Below, piece after piece: positions 9,258 to 17,159 of a stretch of DNA of 64,000 nt; within the stretch, counting starts at the first letter, position 1, and each line of letters begins with the position of its first letter. The stretch spans positions 124,001 through 188,000 of the forward strand of contig CAVVDT010000008.1 of the NCBI GenBank assembly GCA_963747005.1. The letters are read 5' to 3'. Source of the DNA: CAVVDT01 sp963747005. Lineage in GTDB: Bacteria > Pseudomonadota > Alphaproteobacteria > Rhizobiales > Aestuariivirgaceae. The position numbers were made by a program, and so were the translations under genes. The notes under the pieces are model-generated. The model was not told the DNA's origin. It made no database searches and saw only the letters and a list, made by a program, of their open reading frames with translations.

Positions 9258-9279
9258 GCCGGGCGCCGAGGCGCCCGGC
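9258..9279 (-). terminator. Intercistronic hairpin between dctP and dctQ
   Basis: A perfect 10-base inverted repeat (GCCGGGCGCC / GGCGCCCGGC) with only two bases between the arms lies just after the dctP stop. In RNA it would form about an 8-bp GC stem. There is no U-tract, so it more likely attenuates or protects the upstream mRNA than fully terminates. That would give more DctP binding protein than membrane subunits, a common need in SBP-dependent transporters. Confidence 0.6.
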
Positions 9280-9300
9280 TCATGCACAAAGGGCGGCGGA

Positions 9301-10290
9301 TTACTTGACTGCGCGGATCTCGTCCACCACCGCCTTGAGGTCAGGGTATTCCTTGTAGAACTTGGCGTAGACCGGCGCCATCGCCTCCTGGAACGGTGTG
9401 AGGTCGGTGATTTCATTCACCTTCGCACCGTGTGCGATAACGTCCATCTTGGCCTTTTCCGAAGCCGTTGCCCAGAGCTTGCGCTGCTCGACGGCGGCAT
9501 CGACCGCAGCCTGCCGGACGATCGCCTGGGTTTCAGGCGACAGCGCGTCCCAGCTTGCCTTCGAGACGCACAGACACTCCGGGATGATCAGGTGCTTGGT
9601 GGTCGAGTAGTACTTCGCAACCTCGTCGAGCTTGTACTCGTCGTAGGTTGGATAGTTGTTCTCGGCCCCGTCGACCACACCGGTCTTCAGCGACGGGTAG
9701 ACCTCGCTCATCGCCAGCGGCGTGGCGTTGCCACCCAGCGCCGCCATCATGTCGACGTAGAGCTGGTTGTTCATAACCCGGACCTTCATGCCCTTCACAT
9801 CGGCGGGCGTCTTGATCGGACGGAGGTTGTTGAACATGCTGCGCGAACCGGAATCGAAATAGGACAGGGCCACGAGCCCCTTCTTTTCCATCGCGTCAGA
9901 GAAGTCGCGACCGATCTTGCCGTCCATCACATGGTGCATCTGCTCCTCGCTGGAAAACAGGAAGGGCAGCGAGACCACATTGGTCATCGGCACGATCGGG
10001 CCCATCGGCCCGAGGTTGAAGTTGGCGAAGTCGAGGGCGCCGTTGCGGGCCTGCTCGATGGCATCCGACTGGTTGCCCAGCACGCCGTTGTTGTAGACCT
10101 TCAGGGTCAGCGCGCCATTCGTCTTTTCGGTGACCGTCTTGGCAAAACTCTCGAGCGCGACGGTGTTGGGATAACCCGGGGCGTGAATGTTCCAGCCGCG
10201 CCAGTCCTTGGCGCTGGCGCTGGTGCTCAATGCAGCGCACACGACGGCGCCGGCGAGCGCCGTGGCCTGTAGCAACGATTTGAATTTCAT
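9301..10290 (-). CDS. dctP: TRAP transporter substrate-binding protein (DctP family)
   Basis: A 329-residue periplasmic binding protein. A Sec signal peptide (MKFKSLLQATALAGAVVCAA...ASA) is followed by a mature protein beginning KDWRGWN. The DctP-family core is visible at MKVRVMNNQLYVDMMAALG and SEVYPSLKTGVVDGAENN; the arginine in the first usually clamps the ligand carboxylate. The start is set by AAGGAGGAG eight bases upstream; a longer frame continues upstream into the divergent regulator region and is rejected. It is the first gene of the uronate TRAP operon. The promoter and a candidate operator lie immediately upstream. Confidence 0.94.
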   Translation of the reverse strand: MKFKSLLQATALAGAVVCAALSTSASAKDWRGWNIHAPGYPNTVALESFAKTVTEKTNGALTLKVYNNGVLGNQSDAIEQARNGALDFANFNLGPMGPIVPMTNVVSLPFLFSSEEQMHHVMDGKIGRDFSDAMEKKGLVALSYFDSGSRSMFNNLRPIKTPADVKGMKVRVMNNQLYVDMMAALGGNATPLAMSEVYPSLKTGVVDGAENNYPTYDEYKLDEVAKYYSTTKHLIIPECLCVSKASWDALSPETQAIVRQAAVDAAVEQRKLWATASEKAKMDVIAHGAKVNEITDLTPFQEAMAPVYAKFYKEYPDLKAVVDEIRAVK

Positions 10291-10327
10291 GGGTGAACTC
10301 CTCCTTAGTCCGCTTGCGTATGATCTC

Positions 10328-10338
10328 TTGTCATACAT
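10328..10338. promoter_or_regulatory. Candidate FadR/GntR operator at the dctP promoter
   Basis: TTGTCATACAT has the GTnnnAC core of FadR-subfamily operators. It sits about 8-18 bases downstream of the expected dctP transcription start, a position suited to repression. Nearly the same sequence, TTATCATACAA, occurs at 11220-11230 before kdgD. The regulator encoded between them is the obvious candidate to bind both. Confidence 0.55.
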
Positions 10339-10351
10339 CTTTGCACATGTC

Positions 10352-10379
10352 ATATTACATGTAATGCAAAGCCCGTCAA
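10352..10379 (-). promoter_or_regulatory. Candidate promoter of the dctPQM-udh operon
   Basis: Read on the minus strand, TTGACG (10379-10374) and TAATAT (10357-10352) are separated by 16 bases, a good sigma-70 type match. The predicted start near 10345 gives a leader of about 55 bases to dctP. The spacer also contains the near-palindrome ATTACATGTAAT, which could be a second regulator contact. Confidence 0.5.
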
Positions 10380-10450
10380 CAAGCTTGGACGGCAATACGA
10401 CAAGAGGCGCTACGCGACCGGCCGCGGCGCATGGATTTAAGGAGAAGACT

Positions 10451-11206
10451 GTGGCTGAAGCGGCACGCCCGAGCTCCATCGGCGATGACCTCAGATCGGA
10501 CGCCGCGCAAGGTGGCGGGACGCTGGTCAGCGTGGTGAGTGCCGAATTGCGCCGCCTGATCGTCGATGGCCGGATCGAGCCCGGCGGCAAGCTGCCCAGC
10601 GAGGCCGCCTTGACGAAGAAGTACAATGTCAGCCGCACGGTCATCCGGGAAGCCGTCGCGACCTTGCGCGCCGACGGTCTGGTGGAGGCGCGGCAGGGCG
10701 CCGGCGTGTTCGTTCTGAACAGCCAGCCGGTTGTCAATTTTCCATTTCAAGTCTTTGATGAAGAACGTATTTCATCGATGATCGAGATGCTGGAACTGCG
10801 CACAGCCATCGAGATTGAAGCCGCCGGTCTCGCCGCTGTCCGACGCTCTCCGGCTCAGGAAGAAGCAATCTTCGAGCGCCACGACGATCTCGGCCGCCTG
10901 ATCGAGGCCGGTCAGGCGACGGCCGAGGCCGATTTCGCTTTCCATATTGCAATTGCCGATGCCACCAACAATCCGCGCTTTCGCGAATTCCTCGACATGA
11001 TGGGACAACGCGTCATCCCCCGCGCCCTGCTCCAGAGCGGCGAACGTGAGCGCTCGTCGAGCGACTATCTCGGGCAGATTCAGGCCGAGCACAAGACCAT
11101 AGCCGAGGCCATATCGGGGCGCGACGAGCAAGCGGCCCGCGAGGCAGTGCGCACCCATCTCAAGGGCAGCCAGCAGCGTTACCGGCAATTGTTGCGTCGG
11201 GACTGA
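10451..11206 (+). CDS. FadR-subfamily GntR transcriptional regulator of uronate catabolism
   Basis: A 251-residue regulator. The N-terminal winged helix reads LPSEAALTKKYNVSRTVIREAVATL, with the usual GntR turn GLVEARQGAGVFV. The C-terminal half is an FCD domain (EMLELRTAIEIEAAGLAA, DFAFHIAIADATNNP, HLKGSQQRYRQLL) that binds a ligand, often with a metal. I chose the GTG at 10451 because AAGGAG lies six bases upstream; the frame continues further left, but that stretch overlaps the divergent dctP promoter. It lies between the two halves of the locus, so it probably represses both and is relieved by a galacturonate-derived acid. Confidence 0.88.
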   Translation: MAEAARPSSIGDDLRSDAAQGGGTLVSVVSAELRRLIVDGRIEPGGKLPSEAALTKKYNVSRTVIREAVATLRADGLVEARQGAGVFVLNSQPVVNFPFQVFDEERISSMIEMLELRTAIEIEAAGLAAVRRSPAQEEAIFERHDDLGRLIEAGQATAEADFAFHIAIADATNNPRFREFLDMMGQRVIPRALLQSGERERSSSDYLGQIQAEHKTIAEAISGRDEQAAREAVRTHLKGSQQRYRQLLRRD

Positions 11207-11219
11207 AAGTGGGCACTAC

Positions 11220-11230
11220 TTATCATACAA
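11220..11230. promoter_or_regulatory. Candidate FadR/GntR operator before kdgD
   Basis: TTATCATACAA is the counterpart of the site at 10328-10338; nine of eleven positions agree. It lies four bases upstream of the candidate -35 box of the kdgD promoter. Confidence 0.55.
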
Positions 11231-11234
11231 GTTA

Positions 11235-11262
11235 TTGACTTCGATCCGACAGCCGTTATCAT
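11235..11262 (+). promoter_or_regulatory. Candidate promoter of the kdgD-gci-gli operon
   Basis: TTGACT (11235-11240) and TATCAT (11257-11262) with a 16-base spacer form a good sigma-70 type promoter. The expected transcript start is near 11269, about 40 bases before kdgD. Its place directly after the regulator gene and operator supports a separately controlled catabolic operon. Confidence 0.5.
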
Positions 11263-11307
11263 CGCGACGAAGACATTCCACCGCCCGCCAGAGGACCACG
11301 CTGCACC

Positions 11308-12213
11308 ATGGAGCCCAACGCCCTGAAGATTGCGCTCGGCGCTGGCCTTCTGTCCTTTCCGGTAACGCCTTTCGGTCACGACGGGGAATTCAACCAAAGG
11401 GCCTATGGCGATCACGTGGGCTGGCTTACGGGGTTCAAGGCAAGCGTGCTGTTCGCGGCCGGCGGGACGGGCGAGTTCTTTTCGCTGGCGCCGGAGGAAA
11501 TACCAGCCCTTGTCCGCACCGCCAAGCATGCGGCCGGCGAGACGCCCATCGTCGCCGGTTGCGGCTACGGCACCCGCATCGCCACTGCTCTCGCGCAGGC
11601 CAGTGAGAAGGCCGGCGCCGACGGCATCCTGCTTTTGCCCCACTACCTGATCGAGGCGAGCCAGGAGGGCCTTTACCATCACATCAAGGCGGTGTGCGAT
11701 GCCGTCTCCATCGGCGTCATGGTCTACAACCGCGACAATTCCATCCTCAAGGCCGAGACGCTGGCACGCCTCTGTGATGCCTGCCCCAACCTTGTCGGGT
11801 TCAAGGACGGCTCGGGCGACATCGGCCTGGTCCGCCAGATCACCGCAACCCTCGGCGATCGCCTGACCTATCTCGGCGGCATGCCGACGGCGGAACTGTT
11901 TGCCGAGGCCTATCTCGGGGCCGGCGTTACCACCTATTCATCCGCCGTGTTCAATTTCGTGCCACAGCTTGCCCAGGAGTTCTACGCCGCCCTGCGGGCC
12001 GGCGAACGCCACACCACCGAACGCATCCTGAGGGACTTCTTCTATCCCTTCATGGCCATCCGCAACCGCAACAAGGGCTATGCCGTTGCCGCCATCAAGG
12101 CCGGCGTTCGCCTCATCGGCCATGACGTCGGCCCGGTGCGCGCGCCGCTCACCGACCTGGCCGAAGACGAAGTCGCCATGCTGGCCGAACTGATCGCACC
12201 CTATCGCCCATGA
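11308..12213 (+). CDS. kdgD: 5-dehydro-4-deoxyglucarate dehydratase (KDG dehydratase/decarboxylase)
   Basis: A 301-residue member of the DapA (class I aldolase-like) superfamily. The Schiff-base lysine is Lys166 in GFKDGSGD and the catalytic tyrosine is Tyr140 in VMVYNRD. FAAGGTGEFFSL (about residues 49-60) is the substrate carboxylate-binding GTGE segment of the KdgD group. It converts 5-keto-4-deoxy-D-glucarate to alpha-ketoglutarate semialdehyde with loss of CO2 and water. It overlaps gci by four bases. A semialdehyde dehydrogenase for the final step to alpha-ketoglutarate is not in the window. Confidence 0.92.
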   Translation: MEPNALKIALGAGLLSFPVTPFGHDGEFNQRAYGDHVGWLTGFKASVLFAAGGTGEFFSLAPEEIPALVRTAKHAAGETPIVAGCGYGTRIATALAQASEKAGADGILLLPHYLIEASQEGLYHHIKAVCDAVSIGVMVYNRDNSILKAETLARLCDACPNLVGFKDGSGDIGLVRQITATLGDRLTYLGGMPTAELFAEAYLGAGVTTYSSAVFNFVPQLAQEFYAALRAGERHTTERILRDFFYPFMAIRNRNKGYAVAAIKAGVRLIGHDVGPVRAPLTDLAEDEVAMLAELIAPYRP

Positions 12214-13346
12214 AGATCGAGGCCGTCCGCACCCATGTCCTCGACTGCAAGCTGGAGCGGGCCTTCGAAAGCGCCTCGGCGCGCTTTGACCGGCGCCAGC
12301 ATTGCCTGGTGGAGATCGTCTGCGAAGACGGCACCGTCGGATGGGGTGAATGTCTCGGCCCCGCCCTGCCCAACGCGGCCGTCGTCAAGGCCTATGCCCC
12401 GGCCTTGCTGGGATGCGATCCGCTGGAGAGCGAGCGTTTGTGGATCACGCTCTACAACCTGATGCGCGACCAGGGCCAGCGGGGGCTGACCGTCACCGCG
12501 CTGAGCGGCATCGACATTGCCTTGTGGGACATCAAGGGCAAGCACTTCGGCGCTTCGATCTCCACCCTCCTCGGTGGCCGCTTTCGCCAGTCGGTGCGTG
12601 CCTATGCGACCGGTTCCTTCCGCAAGGACGGCGTCGAGCGCGTGGCCGACATCGCCGCCGAAACCGCCGGATATGCCCGCGAGGGCTTTCATGCCGTCAA
12701 GATCAAGATCGGCTTCGACGTCGCGGAGGACTTGCAGGTCATCGCCGCCGTGCGCGATGCCATCGGGCCGGAGGTGCGGCTGATGATCGATGCCAATCAT
12801 GGCTATGATACGCTTGAAGCAATCGAAGTCGGGCGACGCGCGGCACCTCTGGGAATCGACTGGTTCGAGGAACCGGTGCTGCCGGAACAGCTTGGCGCCT
12901 ATCGCGCCGTGCGCGCCGGACAGCCGATTCCGGTGGCCGCCGGCGAGACCTGGCACGGGCGCTTTGGTCTGCACGAGCCACTTTCCACGAGGTGCATCGA
13001 TATCGTCCAGCCCGACATCTGCGGCACCGGCGGTTTCAGTGAAATGCGCCGCGTCGCCGACATGGCTGCCCTCCATGGGATCAGGTGCGTGCCGCATGTG
13101 TGGGGCACCGCCGTTGCCATTGCCGCGTCCTTGCAATTCATGGCCGCCCTGCCGCCCGATCCGCCGCGCCGCGATCCCGTCGAGCCGATCCTGGAATTCG
13201 ACCGCACGCCCAACCCCTTCCGCCAGGCGGTGATCGCAATGCCCATCGAGCACTCGAACGGCGTGGTCGCCATTCCCTCCGGCCCCGGCCTCGGTATCGA
13301 GATCAACCGGGCCGCGCTGGTCGAATTCGCCTTCAAGGACCAATGA
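12210..13346 (+). CDS. gci: D-galactarolactone cycloisomerase (enolase superfamily)
   Basis: A 378-residue enolase-superfamily protein of the MLE subgroup, the same length as Agrobacterium Gci and very similar over its whole length as I recall it. Catalytic residues are Lys164/Lys166 (VKIKIG), metal ligands Asp194 (DANHGY), Glu220 (FEEPV) and Glu246 (GETWHG), and His296 (PHVWGT). The enzyme opens D-galactaro-1,4-lactone to 5-keto-4-deoxy-D-glucarate, the KdgD substrate. It is coupled by four-base overlaps to kdgD upstream and gli downstream. An ordinary galactarate or glucarate dehydratase is the alternative, but the neighbouring lactone isomerase favours Gci. Confidence 0.9.
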   Translation: MKIEAVRTHVLDCKLERAFESASARFDRRQHCLVEIVCEDGTVGWGECLGPALPNAAVVKAYAPALLGCDPLESERLWITLYNLMRDQGQRGLTVTALSGIDIALWDIKGKHFGASISTLLGGRFRQSVRAYATGSFRKDGVERVADIAAETAGYAREGFHAVKIKIGFDVAEDLQVIAAVRDAIGPEVRLMIDANHGYDTLEAIEVGRRAAPLGIDWFEEPVLPEQLGAYRAVRAGQPIPVAAGETWHGRFGLHEPLSTRCIDIVQPDICGTGGFSEMRRVADMAALHGIRCVPHVWGTAVAIAASLQFMAALPPDPPRRDPVEPILEFDRTPNPFRQAVIAMPIEHSNGVVAIPSGPGLGIEINRAALVEFAFKDQ

Positions 13347-14212
13347 TCGAAACCGCCATTCCCGCCAACACGCGCCCCCTCACCGGCCCGCCGCCAAGGC
13401 TCAGGGCGCCGGCGGGCGCCACCGACTGCCACATCCATGTCTATCTGCCGGGCTTTGAGCCGCAGTCGGGCGGCCCGCCGATTGCCGAACTGGCGACAGT
13501 CGCCGACTATCTCAAGGTGCAACAGCGCCTCGGTCTGTCGCGCGTGGTCGTCACCCAGTCGAACGCCTACCAGTTCGACAACCGCGCCGTCCTTGAGGCC
13601 CTCAAGACGCTTGGGACCGACAAGGCCCGCGCGGTCATCGCCGTCAGCCCTGAGATGACGCTGCAAGCACTACGCCCTCTGCATGCGCTGGGGGTGCGTG
13701 GTGCCCGCATCATGAACCTGCCCGGCGGGGCGGCGAAGCTCGATGTCCTGCCGGCGGTGGAGCGGCTGGTACGCCAGCTCGGCTGGAGCCTCATCGTCCA
13801 GTTCAACGGCCGTGACATCGATCAATATCTTGCAAGGCTGGAGGCGATCGAAACCCGCTACGTCATCGACCATTTTGGCCGCTTCATGCCGCCGGTTCCA
13901 TCAGACGACCGGCGCGTCGATGAAATGCTACGCCTCATCGACCGCGGCAACGCCTGGTTCAAGCTTGCCGGCAGCTACGAGGTGAGCAAGGCCGGGCCCC
14001 CCGGCTATGACGACATGGCCGCCATCGCCCGGCGCGTCATCGCCCACGCGCCCGAGCGCATCATCTGGGGGTCCAACTGGCCGCATGTCGGGGTGCCGCG
14101 CTCGCAATACCCAGACGATGCAAGCCTGCTCGATCTGCTACTGGACTGGGCGACGCCTGCCCAGCGCCACAAGATCCTCGTCGACAATCCGCGCGAACTC
14201 TATGACTTCTGA
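13343..14212 (+). CDS. gli: D-galactarolactone isomerase (amidohydrolase family 2)
   Basis: A 289-residue amidohydrolase-superfamily protein. The strand-1 metal-binding motif is DCHIHVY, followed by VIDHFGRF and the C-terminal IIWGSNWPH. In Agrobacterium this enzyme interconverts D-galactaro-1,5-lactone (the uronate dehydrogenase product) and the 1,4-lactone used by Gci, making the route fully enzymatic. The ATG that overlaps the gci stop (ATGA) is chosen; a longer frame runs back into gci. It ends 14 bases before the convergent HAD-domain gene, with no obvious terminator between them. Confidence 0.9.
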   Translation: MIETAIPANTRPLTGPPPRLRAPAGATDCHIHVYLPGFEPQSGGPPIAELATVADYLKVQQRLGLSRVVVTQSNAYQFDNRAVLEALKTLGTDKARAVIAVSPEMTLQALRPLHALGVRGARIMNLPGGAAKLDVLPAVERLVRQLGWSLIVQFNGRDIDQYLARLEAIETRYVIDHFGRFMPPVPSDDRRVDEMLRLIDRGNAWFKLAGSYEVSKAGPPGYDDMAAIARRVIAHAPERIIWGSNWPHVGVPRSQYPDDASLLDLLLDWATPAQRHKILVDNPRELYDF

Positions 14213-14226
14213 GGCTGACGGGCTCT

Positions 14227-17157
14227 TCAGCGCAGGAAGATCCGGAAGGACCGCCGGTCAAGCATGGCACGTATCAGCTTGGCGAAGGAATGGTGGTCCG
14301 ACACCCGCAAGAGGTCCGTGAACAGGCCCTTACCGGCCCACGCTTCGCCGATGCGCTTGACGGCGGCGGCATCAGCGCCGGTGATCGCCTGGGCGATTTC
14401 CAGAAGACCGCGCTGGAACGGCCGCTCGACAATCCGGCAGCCGAGATGCCGGGCCTGGTTGGCGCATGAGATATTGGCAGGCGCGAAGCTGCGCGTGGCG
14501 ACGCGGAACATCGCCAGATCGGGCTCACTGTCACCGACAGCAATGGTTTCCGCGTCCGCGCCCAGCACCTTGTCGCGCAAGGCGATGAGCCCGGTTCCCT
14601 TGCTGGTCTCCCTGGCAACGAAGGTGGTATCGATCAGCGTGTGGTGAAAGCTCAGGCGGTCGAGCCCCAGTTCGGCCATCACCCGGCTCGCAACGAGGCC
14701 AGGCAACGGTCCCACCGCCCCGTCACCGACGCTTGCCGCATGCATCGACTTGAGCAGCGACGACGCAAGGCCGCGCGGCTTGTCTTGATAGGTGAAGGCC
14801 CTGATCGAATAGCGGTGCCGATCATCCAGGAAGACTCCCGGAATTTGCCGCAAGACTTCGCGCAACCGCTCCATCTGGCGCGCTGTTTCATCGCAAATGA
14901 GAACTTGCCCACGCTCGCCAACGGCATCCCACATGTAGGCGCCATGCTCGGCGACGCCGCCGCTCAAACCGTAGGCCGCACAATAATCCTTGACCTCGCT
15001 AACCGACCGCGCCGTGTTTACGGCCACCGAAACATCGTGGGTATTGAAAAGCGACAGCGCCTCCATGCCTGCCGCAGACGTGCAAGGGAAGCCGAACAGT
15101 CGCCGGTCGATGACACCGTCGATATCGAGCGCCACCAGGGGTCCGCGCCACTCAGGCGCCTTGCGGGGCGGGCACAGGCTGCCGCAATAACGTGCCGCCT
15201 GCACGGTAAGGAAGTTCCAGGCGCGCAGGAACTGGCGGTTCAGCTCCTGTTGTGCCGCCCCGTCGCGCATTCCGCCGAACAGGTGGTCCTGCGCCTGGTT
15301 CATGACCCAGAAGCCGGCAAGCAGCTTGTTGAGGAACAGACGCTCGTTTACATCGTCGTCGCCGGATAGCTCGCAATAGCGCTGCACCAGCCGTGCTTCC
15401 TCATCGCCCGACAGGTCGAATTGCAGGATGGCGTCGGCCAGATCGAAGGCGGGGTCGGTCACGTTCAGTCCGGCCTTGCCCATGCCGTGATGCTCATAAT
15501 CGGTCTTGAGCAGCCCGTCGGGGCCCTGCACCCATTCGCTGCGCTGCATGTTGCCATCGATGACAGTCGGAACCGGGCAGGGTTGCCGCCGCAGTTCCTC
15601 ACCCATATGCGAGCGCATCAGCGTGTCGGTCAGGAACCGCCCGTAGGCTCGGCTCAGCGCCTTTTCGGCCAGACGGATGCCGTTGTTTTGCCGGGCCAGA
15701 TCCATCCCGGCCTCAGAAAGCGACCGCAGGCCGAGCGTGCGTACCCGAGCAGCGACATAGGCCGCCAAAGCGTCGACCCATGCCCCACGATCCGCCAGCC
15801 CCCTCTGGTCGGTGGCGGGTGGGGCGATCCATTCCATGTAGGCAATGCCGTCGCGCAGCCCGTAAAGCGCGGGGACGTATCCTGACAACCGGAAGCCGGT
15901 AAGGAAGGCATGATAACCCAGCCACCCCCAGCCGACGCTCTTGGCGAGGACATAGCGCGTCTGCCGCGCACCTTCAGTGCTCACCAGTTCGACTTCATAG
16001 ACATGCTTGAGCCGGGTCGCCCGGTCGCCATGCGATGCCTTCTCCAACTGGTCGTTGAACGCCTTGGCGGCGGCGGAATCGCTGACGCTGGCGACGGTGA
16101 ATCCCTGTCGGGCGAAGTATTCGGCGAGCCGGCCTTTCACAACCTTGAGGTCTAGCAACCGGCGCTTGTGCCATTGCTCCGGATCGATCGATATGACGAG
16201 ATCGTCGCGGACGTGCCTGAAAGGCGTGCGCCGGATGGGATGAGCGGGCACCAGAATGCGCAAGTGTTTCTCGCTGAACCCGGCGCGATGGGCAATCGAC
16301 AGGGCGGTGTAGACGGTGCCGCCGGTATCCGGCGGATCGTCCACCATGACGGCCGTATAGCCGCGTCCGGCATGCGCCTTGAGGCTCTCGTTCTCCTCGT
16401 GCCCCGCGCCCTTGTTCGGTTCCAGGGTGAGGAACGAGATCGCCTCATATCCTTCCGCATCGAGCATGGCCTTCAGCAGCGGGGCGAAATAGGAACCCGA
16501 TGTGCGCAACCCCACCAGCAACAACGGCCGGGCGCGGTCGGGCATGCGTTCGACGAGGGCGCGTCCCAGCGCCAGAACGTCCTGATGCGTCATGTCAAGC
16601 CGCCGGAAGGGCGAGGGGACATTCAGGTAGCGGCGCTGCAGGTCGCCGGGCAGCGGTTGCACCACAAGCGCCTTGAGACGGCCGGCCGCTTCGACGAACG
16701 AGGCTCTGTCGACCGCCTCGGATGCGATGGCCAGCACAAGAAGACCGTTCAGAGCCGATACCCACTGGAGCCGCCAGCTTCTGACCTCAGTGCGGTGACG
16801 CCGACTGGGACTGCTTGCCGCCTCGACCAGCCTGGCGACGCCACGGCCCAGCGTCGTTTTGCCCAATCGCCCCGGAAGGCGCAGGCTCGGGCCGCGCAGG
16901 TACTCATCGACGCAATTGAGAACGCCGCACGCCAGCAGAAAGACGTTGGTGGAGACCTCCCCGAACTGCCATCCCGACGGCACGGCGGCGAACTTGTCCA
17001 GCTCCACGCCCAGGCGATCCAGTGCCTCGCCGACCCGCAAATGGGGGTTCAGACACCAGTCATAACCATCATAGAACGCAAGTTCGTCCGCCAGGACATC
17101 GAACGAAGCGGCGCTCTGCTTGAAGTCCGCACACTCGCCACGGGGTTTGTCGAGCAT
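14227..17157 (-). CDS. Multidomain protein: phosphoribosyltransferase, kinase-like and HAD-IIB phosphatase domains
   Basis: A 976-residue protein without signal peptide or membrane segments. Residues 1-190 are helical and unrecognised. Residues about 195-345 form a type I phosphoribosyltransferase with the PRPP loop VMVDDPPDTGGT (270-281). Residues about 370-640 resemble an aminoglycoside-phosphotransferase or protein-kinase lobe, but the usual HGDxxxxN is replaced by IDGNMQRSEW (533-542) and the DFG-like aspartate appears in KTDYEHHG, so it may be inactive or unusual. Residues about 673-900 are a complete HAD-IIB phosphatase: LDIDGVID (Asp677, Asp679), VNTARS, SKGTG (Lys853) and VGDSEPDLAMF. 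It starts two bases after the stop of the flippase-kinase gene, so the two are almost certainly co-translated. A PRPP-dependent synthesis plus dephosphorylation step is inferred; the substrate is unknown. Confidence 0.75.
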   Translation of the reverse strand: MLDKPRGECADFKQSAASFDVLADELAFYDGYDWCLNPHLRVGEALDRLGVELDKFAAVPSGWQFGEVSTNVFLLACGVLNCVDEYLRGPSLRLPGRLGKTTLGRGVARLVEAASSPSRRHRTEVRSWRLQWVSALNGLLVLAIASEAVDRASFVEAAGRLKALVVQPLPGDLQRRYLNVPSPFRRLDMTHQDVLALGRALVERMPDRARPLLLVGLRTSGSYFAPLLKAMLDAEGYEAISFLTLEPNKGAGHEENESLKAHAGRGYTAVMVDDPPDTGGTVYTALSIAHRAGFSEKHLRILVPAHPIRRTPFRHVRDDLVISIDPEQWHKRRLLDLKVVKGRLAEYFARQGFTVASVSDSAAAKAFNDQLEKASHGDRATRLKHVYEVELVSTEGARQTRYVLAKSVGWGWLGYHAFLTGFRLSGYVPALYGLRDGIAYMEWIAPPATDQRGLADRGAWVDALAAYVAARVRTLGLRSLSEAGMDLARQNNGIRLAEKALSRAYGRFLTDTLMRSHMGEELRRQPCPVPTVIDGNMQRSEWVQGPDGLLKTDYEHHGMGKAGLNVTDPAFDLADAILQFDLSGDEEARLVQRYCELSGDDDVNERLFLNKLLAGFWVMNQAQDHLFGGMRDGAAQQELNRQFLRAWNFLTVQAARYCGSLCPPRKAPEWRGPLVALDIDGVIDRRLFGFPCTSAAGMEALSLFNTHDVSVAVNTARSVSEVKDYCAAYGLSGGVAEHGAYMWDAVGERGQVLICDETARQMERLREVLRQIPGVFLDDRHRYSIRAFTYQDKPRGLASSLLKSMHAASVGDGAVGPLPGLVASRVMAELGLDRLSFHHTLIDTTFVARETSKGTGLIALRDKVLGADAETIAVGDSEPDLAMFRVATRSFAPANISCANQARHLGCRIVERPFQRGLLEIAQAITGADAAAVKRIGEAWAGKGLFTDLLRVSDHHSFAKLIRAMLDRRSFRIFLR

Positions 17158-17159
17158 GC

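Noticed and set aside
14227..17157. Membership of a tellurite-resistance (Ter) biosynthetic module
   Set aside because: PRTase and HAD domains are shared, but no TerC, TerD, ATP-grasp or related genes are present in the window, so only a loose analogy is kept.
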